From NCBI GenBank assembly GCA_041685115.1, contig JAWLGK010000003.1, forward strand, positions 62,001 to 126,000: a DNA stretch of 64,000 nucleotides. Reading direction: 5' to 3'. A model generated the notes under the pieces. It was not told the DNA's origin and searched no databases. It saw only the letters and a program-made list of their open reading frames with translations. The position numbers and the translations under genes were made by a program. The stretch's first letter is position 1. Every line of letters starts with the position of its first letter. Below, piece by piece: positions 1 through 8,835 of this stretch. This DNA is from JALOAT01 sp041685115. Its GTDB lineage: Bacteria > Pseudomonadota > Gammaproteobacteria > Thiohalomonadales > Thiohalomonadaceae.

Positions 1-660
1 TACCTGAACCGCGGCCTGGCGCTGTTGGACCTTATCGAAGAGGGCAATCTGGGTCTCATCCGAGCCGTGGAGAAGTTTGATCCCGAGCGCGGTTTCCGTT
101 TCTCCACCTATGCCACCTGGTGGATCCGCCAGACCATCGAGCGGGCCATCATGAACCAGACCCGCACCATCCGTCTGCCCATCCACGTGGTGAAGGAAAT
201 CAACGTCTACCTGCGCGCGAGCCGCCAGCTGGCTCAGCGCCTGGACCACGAGCCCACGCCGGAGGAGATTGCGGCGATGCTCGACAAACCAGTGGAAGAC
301 GTCAAGCGCATGCTGAGCCTGAACGAGCGCGTCACCTCGGTGGACGTGCCGCTGGGCCGGGATGCCGACAAGTCCCTGCTGGACGCCATCCCGGACGAGA
401 ACAACGTGGACCCGTCGGACCTGCTTCAGGACGACGACATGCGCGGCAATCTCGAGGACTGGCTCGGTCAGCTCACGGACAAGCAGCGCGAGGTGGTGGA
501 ACGTCGTTTCGGTCTGCACGGTCACGACGTGAGCACCCTGGAGGAAGTGGGTAACCAGATCGGCGTCACCCGCGAGCGCGTGCGCCAGATCCAGATCGAG
601 GCCCTCAAGCGCCTGCGCGAAATCATGGAAAGCCAGGGCTTCACCCAGGAAGCACTCTGA
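1..660 (+). CDS. rpoS: RNA polymerase sigma factor RpoS, C-terminal part (5' end outside window)
   Basis: Stationary-phase/general-stress sigma factor that directs core RNA polymerase to its promoters. The reading frame is open from base 1, so the N-terminus lies outside the window. Visible are the end of region 2 (DLIEEGNLGLIRAVEKF, then FSTYATWWIRQTIERAIMNQ, the -10 recognition and melting segment), region 3, and region 4 with its C-terminal helix-turn-helix (TLEEVGNQIGVTRERVRQIQ). The acidic TQDDD-like stretch (LLQDDDMRGN) and the short C-terminus after region 4 fit RpoS better than RpoD or RpoH. It is followed by a hairpin-repeat region, not by another gene on the same strand. Confidence 0.95.
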   Translation, partial: YLNRGLALLDLIEEGNLGLIRAVEKFDPERGFRFSTYATWWIRQTIERAIMNQTRTIRLPIHVVKEINVYLRASRQLAQRLDHEPTPEEIAAMLDKPVEDVKRMLSLNERVTSVDVPLGRDADKSLLDAIPDENNVDPSDLLQDDDMRGNLEDWLGQLTDKQREVVERRFGLHGHDVSTLEEVGNQIGVTRERVRQIQIEALKRLREIMESQGFTQEAL

Positions 661-731
661 ACCCCTCCCGCCGAATTGTCGCTGGTCCTTGAGATGCTCC
701 GCCAACGGGGTGGCTTGGTTATCGAGACCTT

Positions 732-1044
732 GTAGGAGCCGACACCGTCGGCGAACGGGGTTTGGTTGACCGCCCGGCGGTTAGAGGCAATTCGCCCACC
801 CGGCGGTTAAAGAACAATTCTCCCACGGGGTGGGCTCCTACGGGGGGTTTCGATGCCTTGTAGGAGCCGACACCGTCGGCGAACGGGTTTTTGGTTGACC
901 GCCGGCGGTTACAGGACAATTCGCCCACGGGGTGGACCCCTACGGGGGTTATCCGAACTTGTAGGAGCCGACACCGTCGGCGAACGGGGTTTCGGTTAAC
1001 CGCCGGCGTTTGGAAAGACCATTCGCCCACGGTGTGGGCTCCTA
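732..1044. repeat. Three tandem copies of a GTAGGAGCC...GGCTCCTAC hairpin element
   Basis: The 420-bp gap after rpoS holds no credible gene. It contains three copies of a palindromic element, at about 732-841, 860-943 and 961-1044. Each starts GTAGGAGCCGACACCGTCGG and ends with the imperfect inverse TTCGCCCACGGNGTGGGCTCCTAC. The outer arms GTAGGAGCC/GGCTCCTAC can pair, and GACACCGTCGGCGAA lies opposite TTCGCCCACGGNGTG. Single copies recur at 12363-12446 and 37413-37496. The middles differ slightly, which fits copy number growth followed by drift. Short reading frames inside it are artefacts of the repeat. Confidence 0.9.
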
Positions 1045-1080
1045 CGACGCCGCGCCCTTTGGGTCGTCACCATGCAGCTT

Positions 1081-1482
1081 TCAGCCGATGAGTAGCGCCG
1101 CTGCGACCCGTCGACCTTCACCCACCAGCAGATTATAGGTGCGGCAGGCGGCCCCCGTATCCATGACCTCGAAGCCGGCACGCAGCCGGACCAAGGGTGC
1201 GAGCAGGGGCGGAGAGGGAAGGCGCAGGCGGGAACCGGTGCCGATCAGCAGCACTTCCGGATCGATTTCCTTCAGAACCTCGAAATGGCTCGTGGCGAGT
1301 TCATCGAAGTGCTGTGGCGCCCAATCGGTAATCAGGCGCGAGGCGCTCACGATCAGGCTGGAATGGCACACGGCGAGCCCTTCCCCGAGGGAGCCGGAGG
1401 CAGGGCGCAGTACGCGGATCTCACCGGGGGCGTAACCCTGGATGAGGTAGGCGCCGCCTGAATCGTCGAGACTGATTTTCAT
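1081..1482 (-). CDS. Mth938-like / DUF498 domain protein
   Basis: Small (133 aa) soluble protein of the Mth938/NDUFAF3-like family (often annotated Xcc1710-like). Family hallmarks visible are the central ELATSHFEVLKEIDPEVLLIGTG stretch, with its LLIGTG turn, and the later EVMDTGAACRTYNLL segment followed by EGRRVAAALL near the C-terminus. Members have a single alpha/beta domain; the eukaryotic relative assists respiratory complex I assembly, but no bacterial function is firmly established. It is transcribed away from alaA, with 253 bp of shared upstream DNA that may hold both promoters. Confidence 0.8.
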   Translation of the reverse strand: MKISLDDSGGAYLIQGYAPGEIRVLRPASGSLGEGLAVCHSSLIVSASRLITDWAPQHFDELATSHFEVLKEIDPEVLLIGTGSRLRLPSPPLLAPLVRLRAGFEVMDTGAACRTYNLLVGEGRRVAAALLIG

Positions 1483-1735
1483 GGGCTACAGGACGCGGGT
1501 ACTGATTTGACAGGGGCTTATGGCCGCCATTAATGTTAGCAGCTTTCGTCCGGCAGGGACCTGCCAGCGTTCTGCCCGCAGCGAATCCGCGCGGCAGACG
1601 CCGACAGACCGGCGCCGCGAAGCTGCACCGTCCAAAATGGCGTTTGTCGGCAGCCTGAGCCGTATCAGGCACACAGATCCCGGGCGCGCCGTCCGCCAAG
1701 GGCGGCCGCTGCACAGAATCGCTGAGGTTTAGGCC

Positions 1736-2962
1736 ATGCGTCCCATTGCGAAATCCGCCAAGCTGGCGAACGTCTGCTATGACATCCGCGGGCCGGTGCT
1801 CGCCCGCGCGCGGCAGATGGAGGAAGAAGGTCACCGGATCATCAAGCTGAACATCGGCAACCTGGCGCCGTTCGGCTTCGAGGCGCCCGAGGAAATCCAG
1901 CAGGATGTCATTCGTAACCTGCCGGCCTCATCCGGGTATTCGGATTCCAAGGGGCTGTTCTCCGCGCGCAAGGCCATCATGCACTACACCCAGGAGAAGC
2001 GTATTCCCGGGGTGGGGCTGGAGGACATCTACATCGGCAACGGCGCCTCCGAGCTTATCGTAATGTCCATGCAGGCGTTGCTGAACAACGGTGACGAAGT
2101 GTTGGTGCCTGCGCCCGACTATCCTCTGTGGACCGCGGCCGTGAGCCTGGGCGGCGGCACGCCGCGGCACTACATTTGCGACGAAGGCGCTGGCTGGCTG
2201 CCCGACCTCGACGACATCCGCGCGAAGATCACCGCGCACACCCGCGCCATCGTCATCATCAACCCGAACAATCCCACCGGTGCGCTCTATCCCGACGACC
2301 TGCTCAAGGAGCTCGTGGAGATCGCCCGCCAGCACCAGCTCATCGTGTTCGCGGACGAGATCTACGACAAGGTGATCTACGACGGCCTGAGCCATACCTC
2401 CATTGCCTCGCTCGCCGAAGACGTGCTGTTTGTCACCTTCAATGGCCTTTCGAAAAATTACCGTGCCTGTGGCTACCGCGCGGGATGGATGGTGGTCTCC
2501 GGCGAGAAGCGCCACGCGCAGGACTACATCGAGGGCTTGAACATCCTGTCCTCCATGCGCCTGTGTTCCAACGTGCCGGGACAGCACGCCATCCAGACGG
2601 CTTTGGGCGGTTACCAGAGCATCAACGACCTGGTGGCGCCCGGCGGGCGCCTGTGCAAGCAGCGCGATCTGGCATGGGACCTGATTACGTCCATTCCCGG
2701 CGTGAGCTGCGTCAAGCCCAAGGCCACCCTGTACATGTTCCCGCGGCTCGACAAGAAGGTTTATCCCATCAACGACGACCAGGCTTTCATCCTTGACCTT
2801 CTCGTCGAGGAGAAGCTGCTGCTGGTGCAGGGGACAGGTTTCAACTGGCCCGAGTCCGACCACTTCCGCCTGGTATTCCTGCCCAACGTGGATCAGCTCC
2901 AGGAAGCCATGGAACGTCTGGCACGTTTTCTCGCTAATTACCGCAAGCGGTACGCGGCATGA
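1736..2962 (+). CDS. alaA: Glutamate-pyruvate aminotransferase AlaA
   Basis: PLP-dependent fold-type I aminotransferase of 408 aa that makes alanine from pyruvate and glutamate. It aligns along its full length with E. coli AlaA (405 aa): the start KSAKLANVCYDIRGPVL, the substrate-side INPNNPTGA motif, the FADEIYD segment, and the PLP-binding lysine K240 in FNGLSKN followed by the phosphate-contact arginine in ACGYRAGW. The ATG at 1736 starts the protein exactly where relatives start. Next downstream is hom, so the block is amino-acid metabolism. The downstream gap is only 76 bp, so cotranscription with hom is possible. Confidence 0.92.
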   Translation: MRPIAKSAKLANVCYDIRGPVLARARQMEEEGHRIIKLNIGNLAPFGFEAPEEIQQDVIRNLPASSGYSDSKGLFSARKAIMHYTQEKRIPGVGLEDIYIGNGASELIVMSMQALLNNGDEVLVPAPDYPLWTAAVSLGGGTPRHYICDEGAGWLPDLDDIRAKITAHTRAIVIINPNNPTGALYPDDLLKELVEIARQHQLIVFADEIYDKVIYDGLSHTSIASLAEDVLFVTFNGLSKNYRACGYRAGWMVVSGEKRHAQDYIEGLNILSSMRLCSNVPGQHAIQTALGGYQSINDLVAPGGRLCKQRDLAWDLITSIPGVSCVKPKATLYMFPRLDKKVYPINDDQAFILDLLVEEKLLLVQGTGFNWPESDHFRLVFLPNVDQLQEAMERLARFLANYRKRYAA

Positions 2963-3038
2963 AATGAGCGGTTGGCGTACCGTCACGCCCCAGTTATCGC
3001 ATTGCGAAAGTTCATAGAAGTCAAAGGCTTACAGCAAA

Positions 3039-4349
3039 ATGAAACCCGTGAAAGTAGGCTTGTTGGGACTGGGGACGGTCGGCGGTGGCACCGTCAACGT
3101 GCTCAGGGAAAATGGTGACGCCATCGCACAGCGGCTCGGTGCGCCGATTCAGATCGTGCACGCCTCGGCGCGCGATTTGTCCAAGGCCCGGATTTGCGAT
3201 ACTACCGGAATTACGCTCACCACTGACCCGCGTGAGGTGGTGGACAATCCGGACGTGGATGTAGTGATCGAGCTCATGGGCGGTGACGGCATTGCGCGTG
3301 AAATGGTGCTGCGCGCCATAAACAATGGCAAGCATGTGGTCACCGCCAACAAGATGCTGCTTGCCAAGCACGGTAGCGAGGTGTTCGCGGCAGCGCGTGA
3401 AAAGGGCGTGATGGTGGCCTTCGAGGCGGCGGTCGCCGGGGGCATCCCGGTCATTAAGGCCGTCCGCGAGGGCCTCGCCGCCAATCGCATCGAATGGCTG
3501 GTCGGGATCATCAACGGTACCGGCAATTTCATACTCACCGCCATGCGCGAGGACGATCGCGAGTTCGCCGACGTACTTGCCGAGGCCCAGCGTCTGGGTT
3601 ACGCCGAAGCCGACCCCACCTTCGACGTGGAAGGCATCGACGCGGCGCACAAGCTCACCATCCTTGCCTCCATCGCCTTCGGCATTCCGCCGCGGTTCGA
3701 AAATGTCTACACGGAAGGCATCACGCGCATCACCAGCGACGACGTGAAATACGCGGACGAGCTCGGCTATCGCATCAAGGCACTGGGTATTGCCCGTCGC
3801 ACGGATAAGGGCGTGGAATTGCGCGTTCATCCCACGCTGATCCCTGAGAGTCGTCTCATCGCCAATGTGGATGGCGTGAACAACGCCGTGCTGGTGAAGG
3901 GCAATATGGTGGGTCCCACGATGTATTACGGCGCCGGCGCCGGCGCCGGACCGACCGCTTCCGCGGTGGTCGCCGACCTCATCGATGTGGCGCGTGGCAT
4001 GAATGCACCGAGCGATTGCCGTGTGCCGTGCCTGGCCTTCCAACCGGAGGCCATCGCCGAACTACCCGTGCTGGCCATGGACGAGGTGGAAACGGCCTTC
4101 TATCTGCGCATGAAGGCGGTGGACAAGCCCGGCGTACTTTCAAAGATTTCCAGTGCGCTGTCCGACTTCCAGATCAGCATCGAGGCGTTGATCCAGAAAG
4201 AGCCGAAGCACGGTGAGCGCCAGGTGGACCTGGTCATCCTCACCAACGTGGTGAAGGAAGCCACCATGAACGAGGCCATGCGCCGCCTGGAAAGCGACGG
4301 CTCCATCGCCGGCCCCATCGCGCACATCCGCGTCGAACACTTGGATTGA
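3039..4349 (+). CDS. hom: Homoserine dehydrogenase
   Basis: Reduces aspartate semialdehyde to homoserine with NAD(P)H, the branch point toward threonine and methionine. At 436 aa it has the standard monofunctional layout: an N-terminal Rossmann domain with GLLGLGTVGGG, the catalytic homoserine dehydrogenase domain with VTANKMLLAKHG and the NGTGNFILTAM signature, and a C-terminal ACT domain (roughly residues 350-430) of the kind used for threonine feedback. thrC follows on the same strand, separated by a palindromic element, so the two probably form a threonine operon. Confidence 0.95.
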   Translation: MKPVKVGLLGLGTVGGGTVNVLRENGDAIAQRLGAPIQIVHASARDLSKARICDTTGITLTTDPREVVDNPDVDVVIELMGGDGIAREMVLRAINNGKHVVTANKMLLAKHGSEVFAAAREKGVMVAFEAAVAGGIPVIKAVREGLAANRIEWLVGIINGTGNFILTAMREDDREFADVLAEAQRLGYAEADPTFDVEGIDAAHKLTILASIAFGIPPRFENVYTEGITRITSDDVKYADELGYRIKALGIARRTDKGVELRVHPTLIPESRLIANVDGVNNAVLVKGNMVGPTMYYGAGAGAGPTASAVVADLIDVARGMNAPSDCRVPCLAFQPEAIAELPVLAMDEVETAFYLRMKAVDKPGVLSKISSALSDFQISIEALIQKEPKHGERQVDLVILTNVVKEATMNEAMRRLESDGSIAGPIAHIRVEHLD

Positions 4350-4365
4350 AGGCAAGAGAACAGCC

Positions 4366-4443
4366 CAACGCAAGGCGCAGAGACGCAAAGGACACAAAAG
4401 TATTCGACCGAATACCCTTGGCCATCTTTGCGTCTTTGCGTTG
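4366..4443. repeat. Palindromic element between hom and thrC
   Basis: An inverted repeat with left arm AACGCAAGGCGCAGAGACGC (from about 4367) and right arm CTTTGCGTCTTTGCGTTG (to 4443). A second short palindrome, GTATTCGaccGAATAC, sits in the loop. The right arm ends about 30 bp upstream of the thrC start codon. In position and layout it resembles the CCACGGGG elements placed before lysS, sdhB, era, recO, ubiA and hrpB, but the sequence differs. Confidence 0.8.
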
Positions 4444-4475
4444 AAATTTTTTTCTCAGGTTTTGGAAAGACAGCC

Positions 4476-5555
4476 ATGCCGTTTCGCAACCGCTACACCG
4501 GACTCATCGACCGTTATCGCGACCGCCTGCCGGTCCATGATGACACCCGCATCATCAGCCTGGGCGAAGGCAATACGCCGCTCATCCGCCTGCACAATAT
4601 TCCCAAGCTGCTGAAGAAGGACGTGGACGTCTACGTCAAGTACGAGGGCCTGAATCCCACCGGTTCCTTCAAGGACCGTGGCATGACCATGGCGGTGACC
4701 AAGGCGGTGGAAGAGGGCTCCAAGGCCATCATCTGCGCCTCCACGGGCAACACCTCGGCGGCGGCAGCGGCCTATGCGGCACGTGCGGGCATCACCAGCT
4801 TCGTGCTGATCCCGGACGGCAAGATTGCCATGGGCAAGTTGGCCCAGGCCATGATTCACGGCGCCGTGGTCATCCAGATCAAGGGCAACTTCGATGACGG
4901 CATGCGCCTGGTGAAGGAAGTGGCCAGCGAGGCGCCGGTGACCATCGTCAACTCCATCAACCCGTTCCGCCTGCAGGGTCAGAAGACCGCCGCCTTCGAA
5001 ATTGTGGAAGAGCTTGGCACCGCGCCCGACTTCCACTGCATCCCGGTGGGTAACGCCGGCAACATTACGGCGCATTGGATGGGCTACAGCGAATACCGGG
5101 AGCACGGTATCGTCAACAACGTACCGCGCATGGTTGGCTACCAGGCCGCGGGCGCCGCACCCTTCATGCGCGGCGCGATGGTCGACAACCCCGAGACCAT
5201 CGCGACCGCCATTCGCATCGGCCATCCGCAAAGCTGGGATAAGGCCTGGGTCGTGCAGAAGGACTCCAACGGCTGGTTCGACGAGTGCACCGACGAGGAG
5301 ATCCTCGCCGCACAGAAGATGCTGGCCGAAAAGGAAGGCGTGTTCTGCGAGCCCGCCTCCGCCACCTCCTTCGCGGGTGCCATGCGCGACATCCTGTCGG
5401 GCAAGATCCCGGAAGGCAGCAAGGTGGTGTGCACGCTCACCGGCCACGGTCTCAAGGATCCTGATACCGCCATCAAGCAGAGCGGTTCACGCATGCTGAC
5501 CATCGACGCCAAGCTCGACGCGGTCAAGCGCGCGATCCTGGACAACATGGCTTGA
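4476..5555 (+). CDS. thrC: Threonine synthase
   Basis: PLP enzyme converting O-phosphohomoserine to threonine. At about 360 aa it belongs to the shorter class. The PLP lysine is K66 in NPTGSFKDRGM; the phosphate-cup glycine loop follows as ASTGNTSAAAAAYAARAG, and the C-terminal VCTLTGHGLKDPD motif is typical of the family. I chose the ATG at 4476, preceded by GGAAAGA, over in-frame upstream codons because those fall inside the palindromic repeat and add a non-homologous leader. An intrinsic terminator lies directly after the stop codon. Confidence 0.95.
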   Translation: MPFRNRYTGLIDRYRDRLPVHDDTRIISLGEGNTPLIRLHNIPKLLKKDVDVYVKYEGLNPTGSFKDRGMTMAVTKAVEEGSKAIICASTGNTSAAAAAYAARAGITSFVLIPDGKIAMGKLAQAMIHGAVVIQIKGNFDDGMRLVKEVASEAPVTIVNSINPFRLQGQKTAAFEIVEELGTAPDFHCIPVGNAGNITAHWMGYSEYREHGIVNNVPRMVGYQAAGAAPFMRGAMVDNPETIATAIRIGHPQSWDKAWVVQKDSNGWFDECTDEEILAAQKMLAEKEGVFCEPASATSFAGAMRDILSGKIPEGSKVVCTLTGHGLKDPDTAIKQSGSRMLTIDAKLDAVKRAILDNMA

Positions 5556-5561
5556 GCAAGC

Positions 5562-5588
5562 GGCGGCCGCGTCGGCGGCCGCCTTTTT
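5562..5588 (+). terminator. Intrinsic terminator after thrC
   Basis: A perfect 9-bp GC-only stem, GGCGGCCGC / GCGGCCGCC, with a 4-nt loop (GTCG), followed directly by TTTTT at 5584-5588. It starts 6 nt after the thrC stop codon. This placement argues that the next gene starts downstream of it. Confidence 0.85.
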
Positions 5589-5593
5589 CCCGC

Positions 5594-6559
5594 GTGTCCG
5601 ATACCGGTTGTACCATCGACGTCCTCCTCCCGGACTTGTTTTCGCGGCCAGCGCCAAGACTGACATTTCTTGAACGCCTGCTGGCGCGGTCTGACCGGCG
5701 CCATGCATCGGCCGCCCACGAAGCGCTGCTTTTCTCACTGTTTGGGCACCCGACGGATAAAGAACTTCCCGTTGCTGCCGTGGCCCTGTACGGCGCGCAC
5801 GAGGACAGCGATGCGGTGGAGGGCGTCTGGCTGTGCGCGGATCCGGTGCAGTTCATCCCCGCCCGCGATCACGTCCTCGTCTCACCCACCCGGGCGCTGT
5901 GTGCCACGGAAGCGGCGACGCTGGCCGCAGAACTGGCGAGCCATTTCCAAGTGGATGGTTGGCAGGTACATCACGCGGCCGGGTGTCTGTTTCTGAGAGG
6001 TCCGCAAGCGCCGGATTTTTCATTACCCCCGACGCGGGAGGTGCTTGGACGCAGCCTCGATGCCGTGTTGCCGCACGACCGTGAACATCTCCACTGGCTC
6101 TCGCTCATCAACGAACTGCAAATGCTTCTGCACGGCAGTGCGGTGAATCGGCAACGTGAGACGGCAGGCGATCCACCGGTCAATGGACTTTGGTTATGGG
6201 GGGCGGGCGTGCTGCCGGCGGCACGTCCGGCGCCGTTTGACATGGTCTGGGGTGGCGAGGCGCTGGTGCGCGGACTGGCGCGCCTGGCTGCATGTGTGAC
6301 GCGTGATCTGCCCATGGATGCGCGTGCGCTGGTCGATACAAGCGGGACGAGTCACCTGGTGATTTTTCCGGCGCATCATGACCTCACGCCGGGCCTTGAC
6401 GCGGCATGGTTTGCCCCGCTGCTCAGCGCCCTGCGCGCGCATCGATACCAGCGGCTCAGTGTGCATGACGGACAAGGCCGCGTCTTCCACCTGACGCCGC
6501 GGGGTCTACACCGCTTCTGGCGCCTGCGCCGCCCGATCGAAAGTTACCGCACATGCTGA
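5594..6559 (+). CDS. RpfE-like protein (phosphoglycerate-mutase-like, recJ-linked)
   Basis: A protein of about 321 aa in the position occupied by rpfE next to recJ in Xanthomonas and relatives. Such proteins are annotated as RpfE-type regulators or remote cofactor-independent phosphoglycerate mutase homologues; the biochemical role is not established. Visible motifs include the N-terminal DVLLPDLF, the HWLSLINELQMLLHGSAVN helix, and NGLWLWGAGVLP, which is strongly conserved in this family. The start is uncertain: a TTG at 5552 overlaps the thrC stop but would put the terminator inside the gene, so I prefer the GTG at 5594. It overlaps recJ by 7 nt (ATGCTGA), indicating translational coupling. 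Confidence 0.65.
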   Translation: MSDTGCTIDVLLPDLFSRPAPRLTFLERLLARSDRRHASAAHEALLFSLFGHPTDKELPVAAVALYGAHEDSDAVEGVWLCADPVQFIPARDHVLVSPTRALCATEAATLAAELASHFQVDGWQVHHAAGCLFLRGPQAPDFSLPPTREVLGRSLDAVLPHDREHLHWLSLINELQMLLHGSAVNRQRETAGDPPVNGLWLWGAGVLPAARPAPFDMVWGGEALVRGLARLAACVTRDLPMDARALVDTSGTSHLVIFPAHHDLTPGLDAAWFAPLLSALRAHRYQRLSVHDGQGRVFHLTPRGLHRFWRLRRPIESYRTC

Positions 6560-8283
6560 AACGCCGTATCGAACGGCGGCCTGCCGCCGCCGCCCTGACG
6601 GGTTGTCCGTCGCATCTGCATCCGGTGATGGCCCGCCTGTATGCGGCGCGCGGCGTGCGCGATGCCGCGGAACTGGAACTGGGACTGGGGCGACTCCAGC
6701 CGGCACATTCACTGGCTGGCCTCGAGGCGGCGACCACCTTGCTCGCCGAGGCCGTCGAGCAACGCCAACGTATTCTGGTGATCGGTGATTTCGACGCCGA
6801 CGGCGCCACCAGCACTGCCATTGCAATTCGGGCGCTGCGCGCCATGGGTGCGGCCCAGGTGGACTTCCTGGTGCCGGATCGTTTCCGTTTTGGTTACGGG
6901 CTCACGCCCGCCATTGTCGAGGTGGCTGCCGGGCGCAGGCCCGATCTGCTGGTCACGGTGGACAACGGAATCTCCAGTGTCGCCGGCGTCGCCACCGCCC
7001 GTGCCCATGGCATGCGTGTGCTGATAACCGACCATCACCTGCCGGGCGCGGAACTCCCAGACGCCGATGCGGTGGTCAATCCCAACCAGCACGGCTGCGT
7101 GTTTCCCAGCAAGTCGCTGGCCGGCGTCGGCGTGATCTTCTATGTGCTCACCGCGTTGCGTGCGCGGCTGCGCGCCATAGGCTGGTTTACGGCGCAGGGG
7201 CTAGATGAGCCCAACCTCGCGCATTATCTCGACCTCGTCGCGCTTGGCACGGTCGCGGACGTGGCGACGCTGGATGCCAACAATCGCGTCCTGGTCGCCC
7301 AGGGGCTCGCGCGCATCCGTGCGGGGCGGGCCTGTGCGGGGCTCAACGCCTTGCTGCGCATTGCGGGCCGCGATGGGGCGCGACTCTCGGCCATGGACCT
7401 CGGTTTCGTCCTGGGGCCGCGCCTCAACGCCGCAGGTCGCCTGGACGACATGAGCCTTGGCATACGTTGCCTGCTTGCCGATACCCTGGACGAAGCCCTG
7501 CCGCTCGCGCGGGAGCTGGACCGCCTCAATGTGGAACGGCGCGCCATCGAGGCCGAAATGCAGAGTGAAGCCGCCGGTGAGCTGGCACGCATGCAGCTCT
7601 CGGGCGCGCTTCCGTTCGGCCTCTGCCTGTTCGAACCCCACTGGCACGAAGGCGTCATTGGCCTGCTCGCGTCGCGGGTGAAGGAGCGCGTGCATCGCCC
7701 CGTGGTGGTGTTTACCCGCGCAGAAAACGGCGAGCTCAAGGGTTCGGCGCGTTCCGTCAGCGGACTTCACGTGCGCGATGCGCTGGAGGCCATCGCCACC
7801 CGTGAACCGGATCTGCTGGTGCGTTTCGGCGGACATGCCATGGCGGCAGGGCTCACGCTGCGCGAGGGCGAGCTGGAGCGCTTCCGGTGGGCGTTCGATG
7901 AGGAGGTGCGCCGCCATCTGGATGTGCGCGACCTGGACGGCGCGCTGATGACGGACGGGTCACTCGCCCCTGAAGATGCAGAACTGGAACTGGCTGAACA
8001 GATCCGCTCCGGTGGCCCCTGGGGGCAAGGGTTTCCGGAACCGCGTTTCGACGACGTGTTTGAAATTGCCCAACAGCGCATCGTCGGCGAGCGGCACCTG
8101 AAAATGCGGCTGCGCTGGCCGGGGGAAACACGCACTGTGGACGCCATTGCTTTCAATAGGGCGCCGAGTGCGAGCCCGCAGGTACGCACGGTCTATCGCC
8201 TGGATGTTAACGAGTACCGCGGCGAGCGTACCGTACAATTTGTAGTGGAATACATGGAGCCCTGTTCGGCAAGCGCTGAATAA
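6553..8283 (+). CDS. recJ: Single-stranded-DNA-specific 5'-3' exonuclease RecJ
   Basis: Degrades single-stranded DNA 5' to 3' in RecF-pathway recombination, base-excision and mismatch repair. At 576 aa it matches the family length. Metal-binding DHH-superfamily motifs are present: D79-F-D81-A-D83-G (motif I), VTVDNGIS (motif II), and D160-H161-H162 in LITDHHLPG (motif III). The DHHA1 domain is marked by RFGGHAMAAGLT, and an OB-fold C-terminus follows. The start codon lies inside the last codons of the rpfE-like gene. Confidence 0.96.
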   Translation: MLKRRIERRPAAAALTGCPSHLHPVMARLYAARGVRDAAELELGLGRLQPAHSLAGLEAATTLLAEAVEQRQRILVIGDFDADGATSTAIAIRALRAMGAAQVDFLVPDRFRFGYGLTPAIVEVAAGRRPDLLVTVDNGISSVAGVATARAHGMRVLITDHHLPGAELPDADAVVNPNQHGCVFPSKSLAGVGVIFYVLTALRARLRAIGWFTAQGLDEPNLAHYLDLVALGTVADVATLDANNRVLVAQGLARIRAGRACAGLNALLRIAGRDGARLSAMDLGFVLGPRLNAAGRLDDMSLGIRCLLADTLDEALPLARELDRLNVERRAIEAEMQSEAAGELARMQLSGALPFGLCLFEPHWHEGVIGLLASRVKERVHRPVVVFTRAENGELKGSARSVSGLHVRDALEAIATREPDLLVRFGGHAMAAGLTLREGELERFRWAFDEEVRRHLDVRDLDGALMTDGSLAPEDAELELAEQIRSGGPWGQGFPEPRFDDVFEIAQQRIVGERHLKMRLRWPGETRTVDAIAFNRAPSASPQVRTVYRLDVNEYRGERTVQFVVEYMEPCSASAE

Positions 8284-8514
8284 AGCCATTGCGGTTTTCT
8301 CAGTGTACGGCGCGCACTAAAACGTGGTTTTTGCTCGCCTTTAACAAGCGCTTGTGTGGGAGAAAATGGCGGCACATCCATGTGCCGCGGGAAGCACCCA
8401 TTAAATCAGCATTCCGTCAGGGCTCGTGGTGATATTGACCGTTTTGTGGTTAGGGTCTAGTTTGTGAACCAACGCACAATAATAAGAACAGCACCCACCG
8501 GGAGGACAACCACA

Positions 8515-8835
8515 GTGAACGGTTTACAAAGCATCTACAACCTGGACATCGCCCAGGTCTTCAGCTTCGGCGCCATCCTGGTCATGGCGTACTGTCTGTG
8601 GCTGGTGGTCAGCCTGAAGGCCAATGTGCCGGGCGGAATCATCGGCAAGCGCTGGAATCTGCTCATGGGCCTGGTGATGGTCTTCACGGTCGGTTATCTG
8701 ACCACACCCTTCTTCAGTGCCCTTCCTGAAGACGTTCTGCGTCTCATCGTCGGTGTCATCTTCCTGTTCGGCGCGTTGTACGTGGTGTTGACGGTGAAGC
8801 TGATCTACCGCGTCATCCAGGAGCTGACCGAATGA
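8515..8835 (+). CDS. Small integral membrane protein of unknown function
   Basis: About 106 aa with three predicted membrane helices (around FGAILVMAYCLWLVVSL, LLMGLVMVFTVGYLTT and LIVGVIFLFGALYVVLTVKL). The GTG at 8515 follows a strong GGGAGGAC ribosome-binding site; a GTG at 8464 would add a polar leader without such a site. I do not recognise a named family. Its stop overlaps the next start codon (ATGA at 8832), so the two products are probably made together. The 231 bp between recJ and this start contains no gene that I can support. Confidence 0.7.
   Translation: MNGLQSIYNLDIAQVFSFGAILVMAYCLWLVVSLKANVPGGIIGKRWNLLMGLVMVFTVGYLTTPFFSALPEDVLRLIVGVIFLFGALYVVLTVKLIYRVIQELTE

Noticed and set aside
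22..660. Independent gene starting at the TTG at position 25
   Set aside because: The rpoS frame is open from base 1 and sequence before position 25 continues sigma region 2, so this is the remainder of a longer gene.
719..1091. Short open frames within the hairpin repeats after rpoS
   Set aside because: Their translations are tandem copies of the same repeat-derived peptide on both strands, with no ribosome-binding site or homology.
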